Origin: Ferruginibacter sp.
Lineage (GTDB): Bacteria > Bacteroidota > Bacteroidia > Chitinophagales > Chitinophagaceae
Assembly: GCA_025362235.1 (NCBI GenBank)
Contig: JANYGZ010000016.1
Coordinates: 186,001-250,000, forward strand
Reading direction: 5' to 3'
DNA length: 64,000 bases
Shown here: positions 17,701 to 29,906 of the stretch, piece by piece
How positions within the stretch are numbered: the stretch's first letter is position 1
Layout of the letters: each line of letters starts with the position of its first letter
Made by a program: the position numbers and the translations under genes
Notes under the pieces: generated by a model
Databases searched by the model: none
Seen by the model: the letters and a program-made list of their open reading frames with translations, nothing else
Told to the model about the DNA's origin: nothing

Positions 17701-18427
17701 CAATTGATTGTTGCTTTGATGCTTTATCGGCTTTATCGCGTAAATCACCAGCATCCAATAATTTATTGGTATCTATCAGATTAATAATAAACAAGATTAT
17801 ACATATTGCAATAATGCAAAACTTAATTGAGCCAGGAACTAATACTTCCAATAAAAAAATAATTGAAATTATAACCTTAAGTTCCGCAGGACCCACAATT
17901 CCTGAATCTATCGTAAACTTATCCGTTATTTTATACCTTATCAGCGAAACTATCATTGCCCAGCCATATAATACAACAAATGCAAAAGCAAGTATTTCAT
18001 TCATCTCTTTTGCATACACAATATATCCAAAGCCTATTAAAACTACGCTTATCCAATCCATTACCATGTCTAGAGAAAACCCATACCACCTGCGTGGTAT
18101 ATTACGGTAATAAGCCAACCTGCCGTCGAGCGAATCACCCAACCAGTTAACTGCTATTCCAACAATTCCTAACAAAAGGTAATTGCTATTATTAAAATAA
18201 TTAGCTAATACAAAAGCCAGTAATGCAAGTACAGAACCTGCTAAGCCAACAACAGTAAGCATATTGGGTGTTACAAATGCAGGAATTCTTTTAACGAGAA
18301 AATAGACCGCAACTCTTTCAGCACTTCTTAAAATATTTGTTCGCTCCCTATCCTGAAATATATCTTTGGGCTTAACGATACCTTCATTAAGGATCAATTC
18401 ATTTTGTAATGTTTTAGACATTTGCAT
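17690..18427 (-). CDS. CDP-alcohol phosphatidyltransferase-family protein
   Basis: About 245 residues from the ATG at 18427; the track start at 18442 is a TTG five codons upstream. The signature region is DSLDGRLAYYRNIPRRWYG followed by FSLDMVMD. The four Asp residues of the family motif D-xx-DG...G-xxx-D-xxx-D are all present, but the Arg of the usual A-R step is Tyr. About six membrane helices follow. The enzyme should transfer a phospho-alcohol group between CDP-linked donor and acceptor. Position beside fatty acid hydroxylase, sphingolipid genes and GtrA makes a sphingolipid or inositol-lipid head group a reasonable guess, nothing more. Confidence 0.82.
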   Translation of the reverse strand: MQMSKTLQNELILNEGIVKPKDIFQDRERTNILRSAERVAVYFLVKRIPAFVTPNMLTVVGLAGSVLALLAFVLANYFNNSNYLLLGIVGIAVNWLGDSLDGRLAYYRNIPRRWYGFSLDMVMDWISVVLIGFGYIVYAKEMNEILAFAFVVLYGWAMIVSLIRYKITDKFTIDSGIVGPAELKVIISIIFLLEVLVPGSIKFCIIAICIILFIINLIDTNKLLDAGDLRDKADKASKQQSIDEI

Positions 18428-18781
18428 GTTATAATTTTTCAAACATTTACTTTACAAAAGCAGTTTATTAACACCCATTGAAGCACGATAAGTAAGGCAG
18501 TTTATTATAGCAGTATCCTTATTAAATTATAAAACATTGTCACTTATTCAGTTAAAAATCCTCCTTATTATTATACTATAACCGTAGCAGTTTACCAGCT
18601 ACCTGCAACTTGTTTTAATAATACTTTTTAGTTTAAACAATTACTAAGCCAACTGAATTGTAAATAGATACTTTTGAAAATATAAACAAATTTTTCGCCA
18701 AACCATAATGCATTAATAACAATCTACATTTAGCTTTGGTTGCTATTTAATTAGTTTTATCATTTATTCCATCAAATTGCT
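18428..18781. other. Intergenic stretch without recognised gene
   Basis: AT-rich DNA between the fatty acid hydroxylase and phosphatidyltransferase genes. No convincing ORF, RNA gene or exact promoter match was seen. It suggests the two genes have separate promoters. Confidence 0.5.
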
Positions 18782-19432
18782 TTATAGAGCCGCTTGTTTT
18801 TCAATAATTTTTTTTGGTTGCTTTTCAAATCCTGATCTTAAAATGATATCCCATAATGAACTGCTTACACCAAAGCCCTTTGTAGGTTCATTGTAATGGT
18901 GTAACATATGGTGTTGTTTAACCCTTTTCATGATACCGCTTTTAAAGTTATAGTGATGCATTGCATAATGTAACATATCATAAATTAAATACCCCAATAA
19001 AAATCCCGGAAAAAATGCGAATAATGATTGAAGGGGTAAAAAGCTATTAAACAAAAAGTAAAACCCTGTTGCAAGAGGTATGCTAACAGAAGGAGGTAAT
19101 ACCAAACGCTTTTTATCCCGTGGATAATCATGATGTACACCATGAAAAATAAAATGCATTTTTTTTCCAAATCCCGAATTAGGATGATAGTGAAAGATAA
19201 AACGGTGCATTATATATTCAGTAATTGTCCATACCGCAAGACCTATCAAAAAATATAACCCAAAATTTAAAATACTTATGCCTTCTGCAAAAGCTTTATA
19301 AATAAAAATAAAAATAGCAGGTACAAAAATAAATAAAGGAACCGCAAAGTGAACTTTGGAAAGGTTTTCCATAAAGCCACTCTTAAACATCCGAATAGAC
19401 TCTTCCGAATTTGAGATATAATTTTTTTTCAT
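18782..19432 (-). CDS. Fatty acid hydroxylase/sterol desaturase-superfamily membrane enzyme
   Basis: A 216-residue membrane protein with the full set of histidine motifs of this di-iron superfamily: EYIMHRFIFHYH, FHGVHHDYP, HYAMHHYNF and KQHHMLHHY. Four hydrophobic segments anchor it. The size and histidine spacing resemble fatty-acid 2-hydroxylases that act on sphingolipid acyl chains. Known Bacteroidota sphingolipids often carry hydroxylated acyl chains, so with serine palmitoyltransferase nearby, ceramide acyl hydroxylation is the favoured role (inference). It is transcribed in the same direction as the spt cluster, but gaps of about 300 bp on each side argue for its own promoter. Confidence 0.85.
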   Translation of the reverse strand: MKKNYISNSEESIRMFKSGFMENLSKVHFAVPLFIFVPAIFIFIYKAFAEGISILNFGLYFLIGLAVWTITEYIMHRFIFHYHPNSGFGKKMHFIFHGVHHDYPRDKKRLVLPPSVSIPLATGFYFLFNSFLPLQSLFAFFPGFLLGYLIYDMLHYAMHHYNFKSGIMKRVKQHHMLHHYNEPTKGFGVSSSLWDIILRSGFEKQPKKIIEKQAAL

Positions 19433-19736
19433 TATTATAAATTTAAATAGTGTTGTGTTTAAATTTTAAACTCTTCCTTACCAACGAACAGCTTAAACGG
19501 TCAATACCTGAAACTTCTGTAAATTCAACATATATACATGAAATTCCTGACCAGCTTAAGGTACATTTTATATTTTTTATATGATACAAAATTCAGTCAT
19601 ATTTGTTTGCATGCCCACCGGTACAGGAAAAAAATAGCCTGTGACTCTGCAAAGGTAAATACAACAGAATTAATGTTCATTAATGTAATAAATAATAACA
19701 TTCTTTTTAATAATTGTTGATCCCATTCTTTAAACT
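19433..19736. other. Intergenic stretch without recognised gene
   Basis: AT-rich spacer upstream of the hydroxylase gene. The 60-codon ORF at 19538-19720 has no family resemblance or supporting signals and is not called. Confidence 0.5.
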
Positions 19737-22295
19737 TTAATAATCGACCCTTATTCTAACTCTCACACCCAAGGTAGAAATATTAGGGTGATTTAAATAT
19801 GTAAATCTTTTAACCAAATCAAGCCTTACTATTTTAAAGATATTGGCAACGCCGATACTTGCTTCTACATAGGGTGTTTTGGTAATTGCAAAGGTTGATG
19901 GAAGGTTTTCCCCATTAACATACCTTGTAGGGAAAAGAAATGCATCCCGGTTATAATATGGATTATTTTCATTCCTTAAACTTCCTTTTACAATTTTAAA
20001 ATCAGCCACTTCTCTTAGTTTTAATTTTTTGAGCAACGGTATTTTGTTAAAAATAAACCCATTGAAATAGAAATCTGAATTAACGGCTACATAGTTATCG
20101 GTAACAAACTCAAGGTAATTCATCAAGTTATACGCATTTAACTGAAAGGCATAGCTTTGGTTAGCTCTAAGAATATTTAGTAATGGAAAAGGAACCTGTC
20201 CAAAAATATGTCCGCCTTCAACAGTTACATCAACATATCCTAATTGAGATAAGTAACACCTTTTAGCAATGGCAAGTGTTATATCCAGATAATTATACTG
20301 GCCTTTTAATAATCCTTTTATTCCATCCTGTACCCTAAGCAGGTAGATAGGAAATCTATTTTTAATGGGGGTGCGATAATTTGCCCCCTGGTAAAATTCC
20401 TCGTGAGGTGCCCACCTAAGTTCGCCTAATATTTCAGATGTAATAATATTGGGAACAATGGCTTTACCGCCAGGAACAGTTTTTTCGTATACGAGTGAAT
20501 CCGCAGGTGTTTGCTTTAAATGTGTAAAGCTCATTCTATATGCCAAATTTTTACTAAACTCCTTTAAGTATTGCAACTTATAAGTATCGTTGTATAAATA
20601 TTGGTCGTTAACACCTCTTTTAAAAGATAGAAAAAAATTATTTTCCGATTCAAAAACCAATTCTGTACCTGGTAAACTAACATCGTATTGCCGGGTAAAT
20701 TTTATATAATTAAGCGGGTAGGCATAAATGGATTTGCCATTAAACGAATAAGCCCCTGCAACCTGGTATTTAAATTTTTGATCTTTAAAACCGTAGGCGC
20801 CATAACCTTGTAAATAGAGACGTTTACTAAATTGGTTATTAGTTCGTCCGCCAAGTTTTAGCCTAAAACCTTCCAGGTTACTAAAGCTATAAAATGTATT
20901 TGTGTTGCCTAGATCAAAACCGCCAAGTTTTATATAGCCTGCAAAAAGCAGCGTACCAATTTTCATTGTAGTGTTAAACGATTTCATGTTTCGTAAACTA
21001 TCAATATTGGAATACACTTTTGATTCTACCGAGGATAACTGCTGGTGCCGGTTTGCTATCCAAAAACTATCAGTATTACCTCCGGGTGGTATTTGCGCAA
21101 TTCTGGCAGTACCATTATACAGGCTATCTTCAGCAGGTACATTAGTAATTAAATTTTTATACGATACCGTTCTTTCGCCAAGTACACCACCAGCAGAGGT
21201 TTGCTGGAGCGCAAATTCTGCCCTCATGCTGCTTTTTATTACATGGTATCTACCGTCAAGTGATGACTTTTCAAAATCCTGGCTTATTTTCAATTCTCTT
21301 GCCCAGTTTAAATTGGCTCTTTTACCAACTGATAAATTAATTTTCTGTACACTATAATTTTCATCTAGTGTTACATACATTACGCCACTGAACAAAAGGT
21401 CGCTGGTATTGCGGGGCATAAAATTTAATTTGACCAGTTTTATACCATCATTCTCGATCGTATCAGTAATAAAAAACCTATAAAAAGTAGGTGCCAAATC
21501 AGCAATAGGGCTTAAAAATTGCGTAGTAAGCACTATGATATTATTATCGTAAATATTTATATCTGCATAGAGCCTTTTCAAATAAAAGGTTATTCCTTTA
21601 TCATCAATAAAATCTCCATAGTTTGCTTTCTTTTCAGCAATACTGTATGATTGATTCTTAATTGGCTTTTTTCTATAATAATTTTGAGAAAGCTTTTCTT
21701 CCAGGTAAATAGGCACCAGTGCTTGTCCCTTTATGGAAGTGGTATCCATATTATCCAGGATAAATTTATAATTTTTAAATAAACGGGTATTGGTAAATTT
21801 TTCAGGTTTGTTGGCTATTGAAAGTTCCAGCTTTTCATATTCTTCATATTGTACAAAATCGTAGCTGCTAATCTTGTTTTTGCTTTTGTTGGCAATAACC
21901 TTTTCAATTAATTCTACGGCAGGGTTGCCTTTATTTTTGTATTTGCCCCGTTTTGCTTTTATTATTACAGACTTTAATGAATCGTTAACTTCTAAATCTA
22001 CATTGAGTGTTTGGGTTGTTTGGGCAACAATTTTTTTTACTACTTTTTTATAGCCCGAATAAGAAAATACAACTGTTGTATATTTAGGATTATTTGTTTC
22101 AATGGAGTAACTGCCATCGTTATTAGTGACAGTACCTTTTCCTCCCAGGAAAAAAATACTTACAAGGCCCAATGGCAATTCTGTTGCAGCATCTCTTACT
22201 ACTCCTTTAACAACTGTTTGCCCATTTGCTTTAACTGCATAAAATGTTATAGTAAATAAAAATAAGCCCCTCAATATTATCAACCTGATTTTCAT
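19737..22295 (-). CDS. DUF5686 / carboxypeptidase-regulatory-like outer-membrane protein
   Basis: About 852 residues from the ATG at 22295 (the track start is a TTG two codons earlier). A signal peptide precedes a carboxypeptidase regulatory-like domain (VVKGVVRDAATELPLGLVSIFFLGGKGTVTNNDG). The DUF5686 body has many alternating strand segments, and the protein ends in an aromatic-rich strand (GVRVRIRVDY), as expected for a large outer-membrane beta-barrel. Function of DUF5686 is unknown. It lies 240 bp downstream of spt-GNAT-epimerase in the same direction, which hints at a role in placing or moving the sphingolipid, but this is inference. Confidence 0.85.
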   Translation of the reverse strand: MKIRLIILRGLFLFTITFYAVKANGQTVVKGVVRDAATELPLGLVSIFFLGGKGTVTNNDGSYSIETNNPKYTTVVFSYSGYKKVVKKIVAQTTQTLNVDLEVNDSLKSVIIKAKRGKYKNKGNPAVELIEKVIANKSKNKISSYDFVQYEEYEKLELSIANKPEKFTNTRLFKNYKFILDNMDTTSIKGQALVPIYLEEKLSQNYYRKKPIKNQSYSIAEKKANYGDFIDDKGITFYLKRLYADINIYDNNIIVLTTQFLSPIADLAPTFYRFFITDTIENDGIKLVKLNFMPRNTSDLLFSGVMYVTLDENYSVQKINLSVGKRANLNWARELKISQDFEKSSLDGRYHVIKSSMRAEFALQQTSAGGVLGERTVSYKNLITNVPAEDSLYNGTARIAQIPPGGNTDSFWIANRHQQLSSVESKVYSNIDSLRNMKSFNTTMKIGTLLFAGYIKLGGFDLGNTNTFYSFSNLEGFRLKLGGRTNNQFSKRLYLQGYGAYGFKDQKFKYQVAGAYSFNGKSIYAYPLNYIKFTRQYDVSLPGTELVFESENNFFLSFKRGVNDQYLYNDTYKLQYLKEFSKNLAYRMSFTHLKQTPADSLVYEKTVPGGKAIVPNIITSEILGELRWAPHEEFYQGANYRTPIKNRFPIYLLRVQDGIKGLLKGQYNYLDITLAIAKRCYLSQLGYVDVTVEGGHIFGQVPFPLLNILRANQSYAFQLNAYNLMNYLEFVTDNYVAVNSDFYFNGFIFNKIPLLKKLKLREVADFKIVKGSLRNENNPYYNRDAFLFPTRYVNGENLPSTFAITKTPYVEASIGVANIFKIVRLDLVKRFTYLNHPNISTLGVRVRIRVDY

Positions 22296-22540
22296 TATCA
22301 ACTACTTATTATTAATTCTTCTCTTTCCACTATTGCATTTACTTATTACGCCCAAAATGCCCATATCAATTATAAAAAAAGTTACTATCACCTGCCACAA
22401 AATATTTAAACAGCCGGCAGGCAATAATAACCATATGATGCAATGCATAAAACCTAATAACTATCATACCCGAAATTAGTATGCCTTATATTTCACTCTG
22501 ATACCCTATCAAACAATAACTTATTATTATGTATTTGCCC

Positions 22541-23520
22541 CTATAATAATTTATTATCCTTATACCACTGTATACTATCCTTTAACCCATTCTCTAATTT
22601 AAATTTTGGTATAAAATTTAATTCATTTTTTGCTTTACTGATATCGCATGACCAGTTTTTGGCCGCCAGCTCGTGTAATTTTTCTCTATTAATTACTGCT
22701 GGTTTATTTACCCAACCATTGGTTGTTTCCAAAAAGTAAGCCACTGCTTTTATTAAAGGCATTGGTAAGTGAATTCTAATTGAATTTTTTTTCAGTAATT
22801 TTTTTGCTATATCGGCAAACTGATACCTGCTATAATTGTTACCATCCGAAATGGTATAAATACCAGTTTCATTTAAAAACAAAGCCTGTACTGCCACATC
22901 CGCAACATCTCCTGCATGCACAAAACTTAATTGCTGTAAGAATTTGCCCATATAGGGATCAAAACCTCTGTTAATTGTTTTGATCATAATAAAAATATCT
23001 TTATCTCTTGGGCCATAAATGGCTGTTGGGCGCAGAATAGTAAGCGGTATTTTAACAGTGCTTAACTCCGTTTCAGCAAGCAGCTTACTTCTGCCGTAGG
23101 CTGTTACAGGCCTGGGATTTGTTTGCTCAGTGATGACACCTTGATCATCAGTTAAAGGGCCTACTGCAGCTAAACTGCTGATAAAAACCATTTTTTTAAA
23201 ACAGCTGTTATGTGCCTCAACTGCCTTTGCAAGATTTACAGAATAAGTGGCATTTACGTAATCATACTCCTGCTGCCTTACCGCTTTAGTAACACCAGCA
23301 GCATGAATGATATAATTAATTTTGTTATCTGCAAGTACTTTGCGTAATGCACTAATATCTTCATAATTAAGTGAAACAAACTTAATGGGCAGCTCCTTTA
23401 AATGTTCTATCCTGCTACTTCCTCTAACTGCCGCAAATACTTCCAGTTTTTTCTCTAAAGCTGCTATTACTAGGTGGTACCCTAAAAATCCACTTGCCCC
23501 TGTTATTAATACGCTTTCGC

Positions 23521-23524
<4 letters not shown>
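22541..23524 (-). CDS. NAD-dependent epimerase/dehydratase; candidate ceramide reductase (CerR-like)
   Basis: A 327-residue extended SDR protein. The NAD(P) motif TGASGFLG lies at the N-terminus (~7-14). The catalytic set is the Ser of VFISSLAAVG (~118) and the YGRSK Tyr/Lys pair (~146-150). It overlaps the GNAT-like gene by 4 bases (ATGA) and so belongs to the spt operon. In Caulobacter, an epimerase-like protein of this family encoded near spt (CerR) reduces the 3-keto group after acylation. The same order here supports that role. Without the context it would pass as a generic dihydroflavonol-reductase-like SDR. Confidence 0.8.
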
Positions 23525-25859
<2,335 letters not shown>

Positions 25860-25944
25860 TTAAAATGTTTCCTCAAGAATATTGTTACAAAAAATAAACT
25901 ATTAATTCAAAAAGTGATATTATAAATTAAAAACTCACATCATT

Positions 25945-26385
25945 TTATTTGCATTTTTTCTGTATCCTGTTTAATACATTGATACAGGTTTCGATATCCT
26001 GTTCGTTAATGCCTTCCTTTAAAATTCCGTCATGCCCTAAAAATTTACTATGCATCGTATCAATAATGGATTTACCAGTTCCGGTTAACTCTATTACATT
26101 TTTCCTTCTGTCGCCTTTTACCGGCAATCTTTTTACAAAACCTTTTTCTTCTAAAATATCAATTGATCTTAAAATAGCCGATTTTGTTTTATCCATAACA
26201 GCTGCAATATCCTGCTGTATCATTTCCTTGGTTTTATTACGGGAAATATAATACAGAACCCCTAATTGCTCAAAAGTTATATCCCTGGTAATGCCCGAAA
26301 ATGTACCATTGATTGTCTTCAACAGTAGTTTTCCTGTGTGAACAATCATAAAACCAAGCGTATCTGGCATCTCTTTACTGTACAT
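25945..26385 (-). CDS. MarR-family transcriptional regulator
   Basis: A 146-residue winged-helix regulator. The DNA-binding region (ITFEQLGVLYYISRNKTKEMIQQDIAAVMDKTKSAILRSIDILEEKGFVKRLPVKGDRRKNVIELT) shows the recognition helix and the wing with the DRR motif typical of MarR. It is upstream of and co-oriented with spt (94 bp gap), so it may control sphingolipid genes. The ligand is unknown. A candidate -7 element lies upstream. Confidence 0.9.
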   Translation of the reverse strand: MYSKEMPDTLGFMIVHTGKLLLKTINGTFSGITRDITFEQLGVLYYISRNKTKEMIQQDIAAVMDKTKSAILRSIDILEEKGFVKRLPVKGDRRKNVIELTGTGKSIIDTMHSKFLGHDGILKEGINEQDIETCINVLNRIQKKCK

Positions 26386-26815
26386 ATATCAATAGTTGCG
26401 TATTAAACGGTTGCAAAACTAAAAATATATTTCGGTAATAAAAAAATAATACATTTCAAAAAATATAATATTTGTTATTTTTTTAACTAATTATCTATTG
26501 ATTATTAATAAAAACAAGCATTTTATTTAACAAAAAAAATAATTACAAACTTTAGTTTATACTTGATTCCTTCAAAGAAAGAAAATTATTCAAAGAAAAA
26601 TATCCTTTTTTTATTAACAAGTTAATGCAATTGCAAAGAACTATTTCAGAAATTGTTAATTTTTGAAACACGTTAAAACAATTTTGGGTACTGTAAAAAG
26701 CAGAGACTGTTCAACCGTCTGTTGTGTAAAAACTAAAATGCAAAATTACTGTAGTAGTATTTGAACTGATAATGGCATTACTAACTATTAGAAAAAGCTT
26801 CCTATTATTTTGGTA
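26386..26815. other. AT-rich intergenic region with the marR promoter
   Basis: No gene is visible in these 430 bp. The left part contains the marR -7 element. The rest is very AT-rich, with poly-A and poly-T tracts and no clear hairpin. It separates the sphingolipid locus from the sugar-oxidation cluster. Confidence 0.5.
26414..26421 (-). promoter_or_regulatory. Candidate -7 promoter element for marR
   Basis: The minus strand reads TAGTTTTG, an exact TAnnTTTG match, about 28 bp before the start codon. The -33 position 19 bases upstream is TTTT instead of TTTG. Confidence 0.5.
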
Positions 26816-27820
26816 TTATTGATTCATCGCTAAAATTTTTTCAATTGCGTCCAGTTCTTCTTTATCAAATTTGAGATTGTTTAATGTACTTAGGTTATTG
26901 TGTAATTGTTCAACACTACTCACGCCTATCAAAACAGTTGTAATCCGATTGTCTCTTAATATCCATGACAAAGCCATCTGTGCCAGCGATTGCCCTCGTT
27001 TTTTTGCTATTTCATTTAATGCAGTTATTTGGGCTAAAACCTGCGGAGTAATTGCGCTTGATTGCAAAGCGCCGTGAACCTTGGCAGCTCTTGACTGTTG
27101 AGGAATGTTACCATGCAAATATTTGTCTGTTAATAAGCCCTGTGCCAATGGCGAAAATGGAATACAACCAACACCATACTCTTCCAATATATCCAATAAA
27201 CCATCTTCTACCCATCTTTCGAACATAGAATATTTTGGTTGGTGTATCAGGCATGTTGTGCCCAGGTTTTTTAATATTTCAATAGCCTTTTTTGCTTCGG
27301 CCTCGTGATAGTTGGATAAGCCTATGTATAAAGCTTTACCGCTTTTTACAATATCGTGTAAGGCCTGCATCGTTTCTTCCAACGGGGTATTGGGATCTGG
27401 CCGGTGGCTATAAAAAATATCAACATAATCTAATTGTAACCGTTGCAGGCTTTGGTTAAGGCTGCTGATTAAATATTTTCTTGACCCCCATTCGCCATAA
27501 GGGCCGGGCCACATATTATACCCTGCCTTGCTGGATATAATAAGTTCATCCCGTAAAAATCCTGTAAAGTCTTTCTTTAAAATAGCTCCAAAATTTTCCT
27601 CTGCAGATCCGGGAGGTGGGCCATAATTATTGGCAAGATCAATATGTGTTATCCCATTGTCGAAAGCTGAGCGTATAATTTGCCTGCCATTTTCAAAAAC
27701 ATCCACCCCGCCGAAATTATGCCACAAACCCAATGAAATGGCAGGCAACTGTAAACCGCTTTTGCCACAACGGTTGTAGAGCATATTATCATATCTTGTT
27801 AAGGATGGTGTATAATTCAT
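26816..27820 (-). CDS. Aldo/keto reductase, YghZ/Gpr-like
   Basis: A 334-residue (beta/alpha)8 oxidoreductase. The catalytic tetrad is visible: Asp and Tyr in HIDLANNYG, Lys in IISSKAG and His in FYSHRPD. The GPPPGSAEENFG loop and the Trp-rich NMWPGPYGEWGSRKYL segment mark the branch of E. coli YghZ, the L-glyceraldehyde 3-phosphate reductase, related to Kvbeta-type AKRs. The C-terminal cofactor site (VLIGVSSVEQLHNN) suits NADPH. It heads a run of minus-strand sugar-redox genes, so reduction of a keto or aldo sugar is possible, but the true substrate is unknown. Confidence 0.88.
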   Translation of the reverse strand: MNYTPSLTRYDNMLYNRCGKSGLQLPAISLGLWHNFGGVDVFENGRQIIRSAFDNGITHIDLANNYGPPPGSAEENFGAILKKDFTGFLRDELIISSKAGYNMWPGPYGEWGSRKYLISSLNQSLQRLQLDYVDIFYSHRPDPNTPLEETMQALHDIVKSGKALYIGLSNYHEAEAKKAIEILKNLGTTCLIHQPKYSMFERWVEDGLLDILEEYGVGCIPFSPLAQGLLTDKYLHGNIPQQSRAAKVHGALQSSAITPQVLAQITALNEIAKKRGQSLAQMALSWILRDNRITTVLIGVSSVEQLHNNLSTLNNLKFDKEELDAIEKILAMNQ

Positions 27821-27958
27821 TGTAATGACTATTAATTTATGAGTTGAAATTGTACTATTCCTATTGCGGCATTTTAATCATTCATAAAACTGCCATTAAA
27901 AGGGATGGTTGTATACGATCCTATACAACCATCCTTCGAAAATATTCTTTGTCTTCTT

Positions 27959-28840
27959 TTATTTAAGAAGGTTTGTTTTCATATAGTCTGCACTAACTTT
28001 AATACCCTCAAATACCGGATTTCTGTATTGTTCCTGTTCTACAAAAGCATAATCAAGCCCTGCCAGTTCTTTTGACTTAAAAAGCGTTTTCCAGTCAATA
28101 ACACCTTTACCCACTTCGCAGGTTTGCCCTTTAGGCGCTGCTGTTTTAGCCGCTTCCATATCTTTTATATGCCACATTGGAAAACGTCCGGGATATTTTT
28201 TAAACCATTCAACTGGATCCTGGCCTGCATAATACACCCAATACATATCCATTTCAAATTTCGCCAGTTTTGGGTCTGTACTCTTTAAAAGCATTTCATA
28301 ATAAGTAATGCCGTCATCCATTTTTGTAAACTCAAAATCGTGGTTGTGATAGGCAGTAGTGATGCCGACTGCCTTGCTTAACTCCCCTCCCTTATTTAAT
28401 CGCTCGGCAATCAGTTTAAAATTATCCGCTGTTCTGTACTTTGGTTCAACCCATGGAATAACTACATATTTTTGACCTAAAATGGCGGCATCTTCCAGTA
28501 AGTATTTCCAGCTGTCCCAGTTATATTCTTTCTGGTACATCATATCTGCCAGGCCATAGTGACCGCTTACTGTTTTAAGGTTATTTTGTTTTAGCAATTC
28601 AGCCATTTTCGGTACAGTATTACCAAAAAACATCCGGTTACTATAGCCATACATTTCCACTATAGTGTAGCCAGCTTCAGAAACCTTATGCAATGTATTG
28701 TTAAGGTCTTTTATTTCATTTCTCACAGTATATAACTGTAAACCAAGTTCTTTGTGCAATTTAAATAGCGATGTTTTATCTACCATCATTGCTGTAGCAA
28801 GAACAGAACTTTGCTGAATAAATTTTCTTCGTGTAACCAT
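27959..28840 (-). CDS. Sugar phosphate isomerase/epimerase (AP endonuclease 2 TIM barrel), Tat-type signal
   Basis: A 293-residue protein. The N-terminus MVTRRKFIQQSSVLA is a twin-arginine-type signal, so the enzyme probably works in the periplasm. The barrel has the metal-site pattern of the xylose-isomerase-like family (TAYHNHDFEF, FEMDMYWVYYAGQDP, MWHIKDME, AFVEQEQY). In 3-keto-glycoside clusters such barrels act on keto-sugars, by epimerisation or glycoside cleavage. It is co-directional with the esterase and dehydrogenase genes. Exact chemistry is not determinable. Confidence 0.85.
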   Translation of the reverse strand: MVTRRKFIQQSSVLATAMMVDKTSLFKLHKELGLQLYTVRNEIKDLNNTLHKVSEAGYTIVEMYGYSNRMFFGNTVPKMAELLKQNNLKTVSGHYGLADMMYQKEYNWDSWKYLLEDAAILGQKYVVIPWVEPKYRTADNFKLIAERLNKGGELSKAVGITTAYHNHDFEFTKMDDGITYYEMLLKSTDPKLAKFEMDMYWVYYAGQDPVEWFKKYPGRFPMWHIKDMEAAKTAAPKGQTCEVGKGVIDWKTLFKSKELAGLDYAFVEQEQYRNPVFEGIKVSADYMKTNLLK

Positions 28841-28892
28841 GACTGATATTTTTATATTTTAAAAGATTATTACCAAATTATATAAACAATAG

Positions 28893-29810
28893 TTACCTGG
28901 TAAGCCAGCCATGGTTTTGCATCCAGTTTTTACACCGGGCCATCCATTGTTCATTTACATTTTTCAAATTCATTCCAAACCCATGGCCACCGCTTTCGTA
29001 TAAATGCATTTCGGCCGGAACATGGTTCTTTATTAACGCTATGTAAAATGCAACACTATTCTGAGGTTTAACAACATTATCATCACTTGCATGCACTAAA
29101 AAAGTGGGTGGTGTATTGCTGGTTACCTGCAACTCATTTGAATATTCAGTAATTTTTTGTGGGGATGGATTTTTACCTAATAGATTATCTCTTGAACCGA
29201 TGTGTCCAATACTGTCAGTAAAACTAATAACAGGATAAATCAACAGCATAAAATCGGGGCGCAAACTGGTATTATTAAAGTTTTCAATAACAGCCTTTTC
29301 AAAATGTGTTCCTTCTGTTGATGCCAAATGCCCTCCGGCAGAAAAACCCATTATACCGATTCTTGCCGGGTTAATATTCCATTGTTTGGCTCCTTCCCTT
29401 ACTATTTTCATGGCCTGTTGCGCATCTTGCAGCGGGCCAATTTCAGGATTAACCATCGTTGCAATATTTGGAATACGGTATTTTACTACAAAGGCCGCCA
29501 CGCCCATTTCCACAAACTTTTTTGCAATGTCTGCACCTTCGTGACCGGCTGCAACAATTCCGTATCCGCCACCAGGGCAGATGACTACTGCAGTACCGGT
29601 TGCCTTTTCTTTTGAAGGAAGATAGATACTAAGAGTGGGTATTGATACTTTACTAATAATTAATATCCCATCCGACGTCTCAGATTTTTCTTCATCTTTT
29701 GAAGGTTTGCTATTGGGTATACTCTCTTTATATAATGGTATAATTGTTTGCGACATTATTAATAATGGTGTAAAATAAAGAAGAGATATTAATGCCGCAA
29801 TTTTTTTCAT
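28893..29810 (-). CDS. Secreted alpha/beta hydrolase, acetyl-esterase-like
   Basis: About 305 residues from the ATG at 29810, which starts a good signal peptide (MKKIAALISLLYFTPLLIMSQ); the track start adds nine hydrophobic residues. Catalytic features are the oxyanion-hole CPGGGYG, nucleophile GFSAGGHLAS, acid HASDDNVV and His SGGHGFG. This is the BD-FAE/acetylxylan-esterase-like group common in Bacteroidota carbohydrate loci. It probably removes acyl groups from plant glycans before oxidation by the neighbouring dehydrogenases (inference). Confidence 0.87.
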   Translation of the reverse strand: MKKIAALISLLYFTPLLIMSQTIIPLYKESIPNSKPSKDEEKSETSDGILIISKVSIPTLSIYLPSKEKATGTAVVICPGGGYGIVAAGHEGADIAKKFVEMGVAAFVVKYRIPNIATMVNPEIGPLQDAQQAMKIVREGAKQWNINPARIGIMGFSAGGHLASTEGTHFEKAVIENFNNTSLRPDFMLLIYPVISFTDSIGHIGSRDNLLGKNPSPQKITEYSNELQVTSNTPPTFLVHASDDNVVKPQNSVAFYIALIKNHVPAEMHLYESGGHGFGMNLKNVNEQWMARCKNWMQNHGWLTR

Positions 29811-29906
29811 AATAATGATAACCAATTTCAAAAACATAATTCATCAAGCAGAAGCTATCGCTTTGCCTTTAATAAATAAGCGTTGCTGTGCTTAAAAGCA
29901 TCAATA

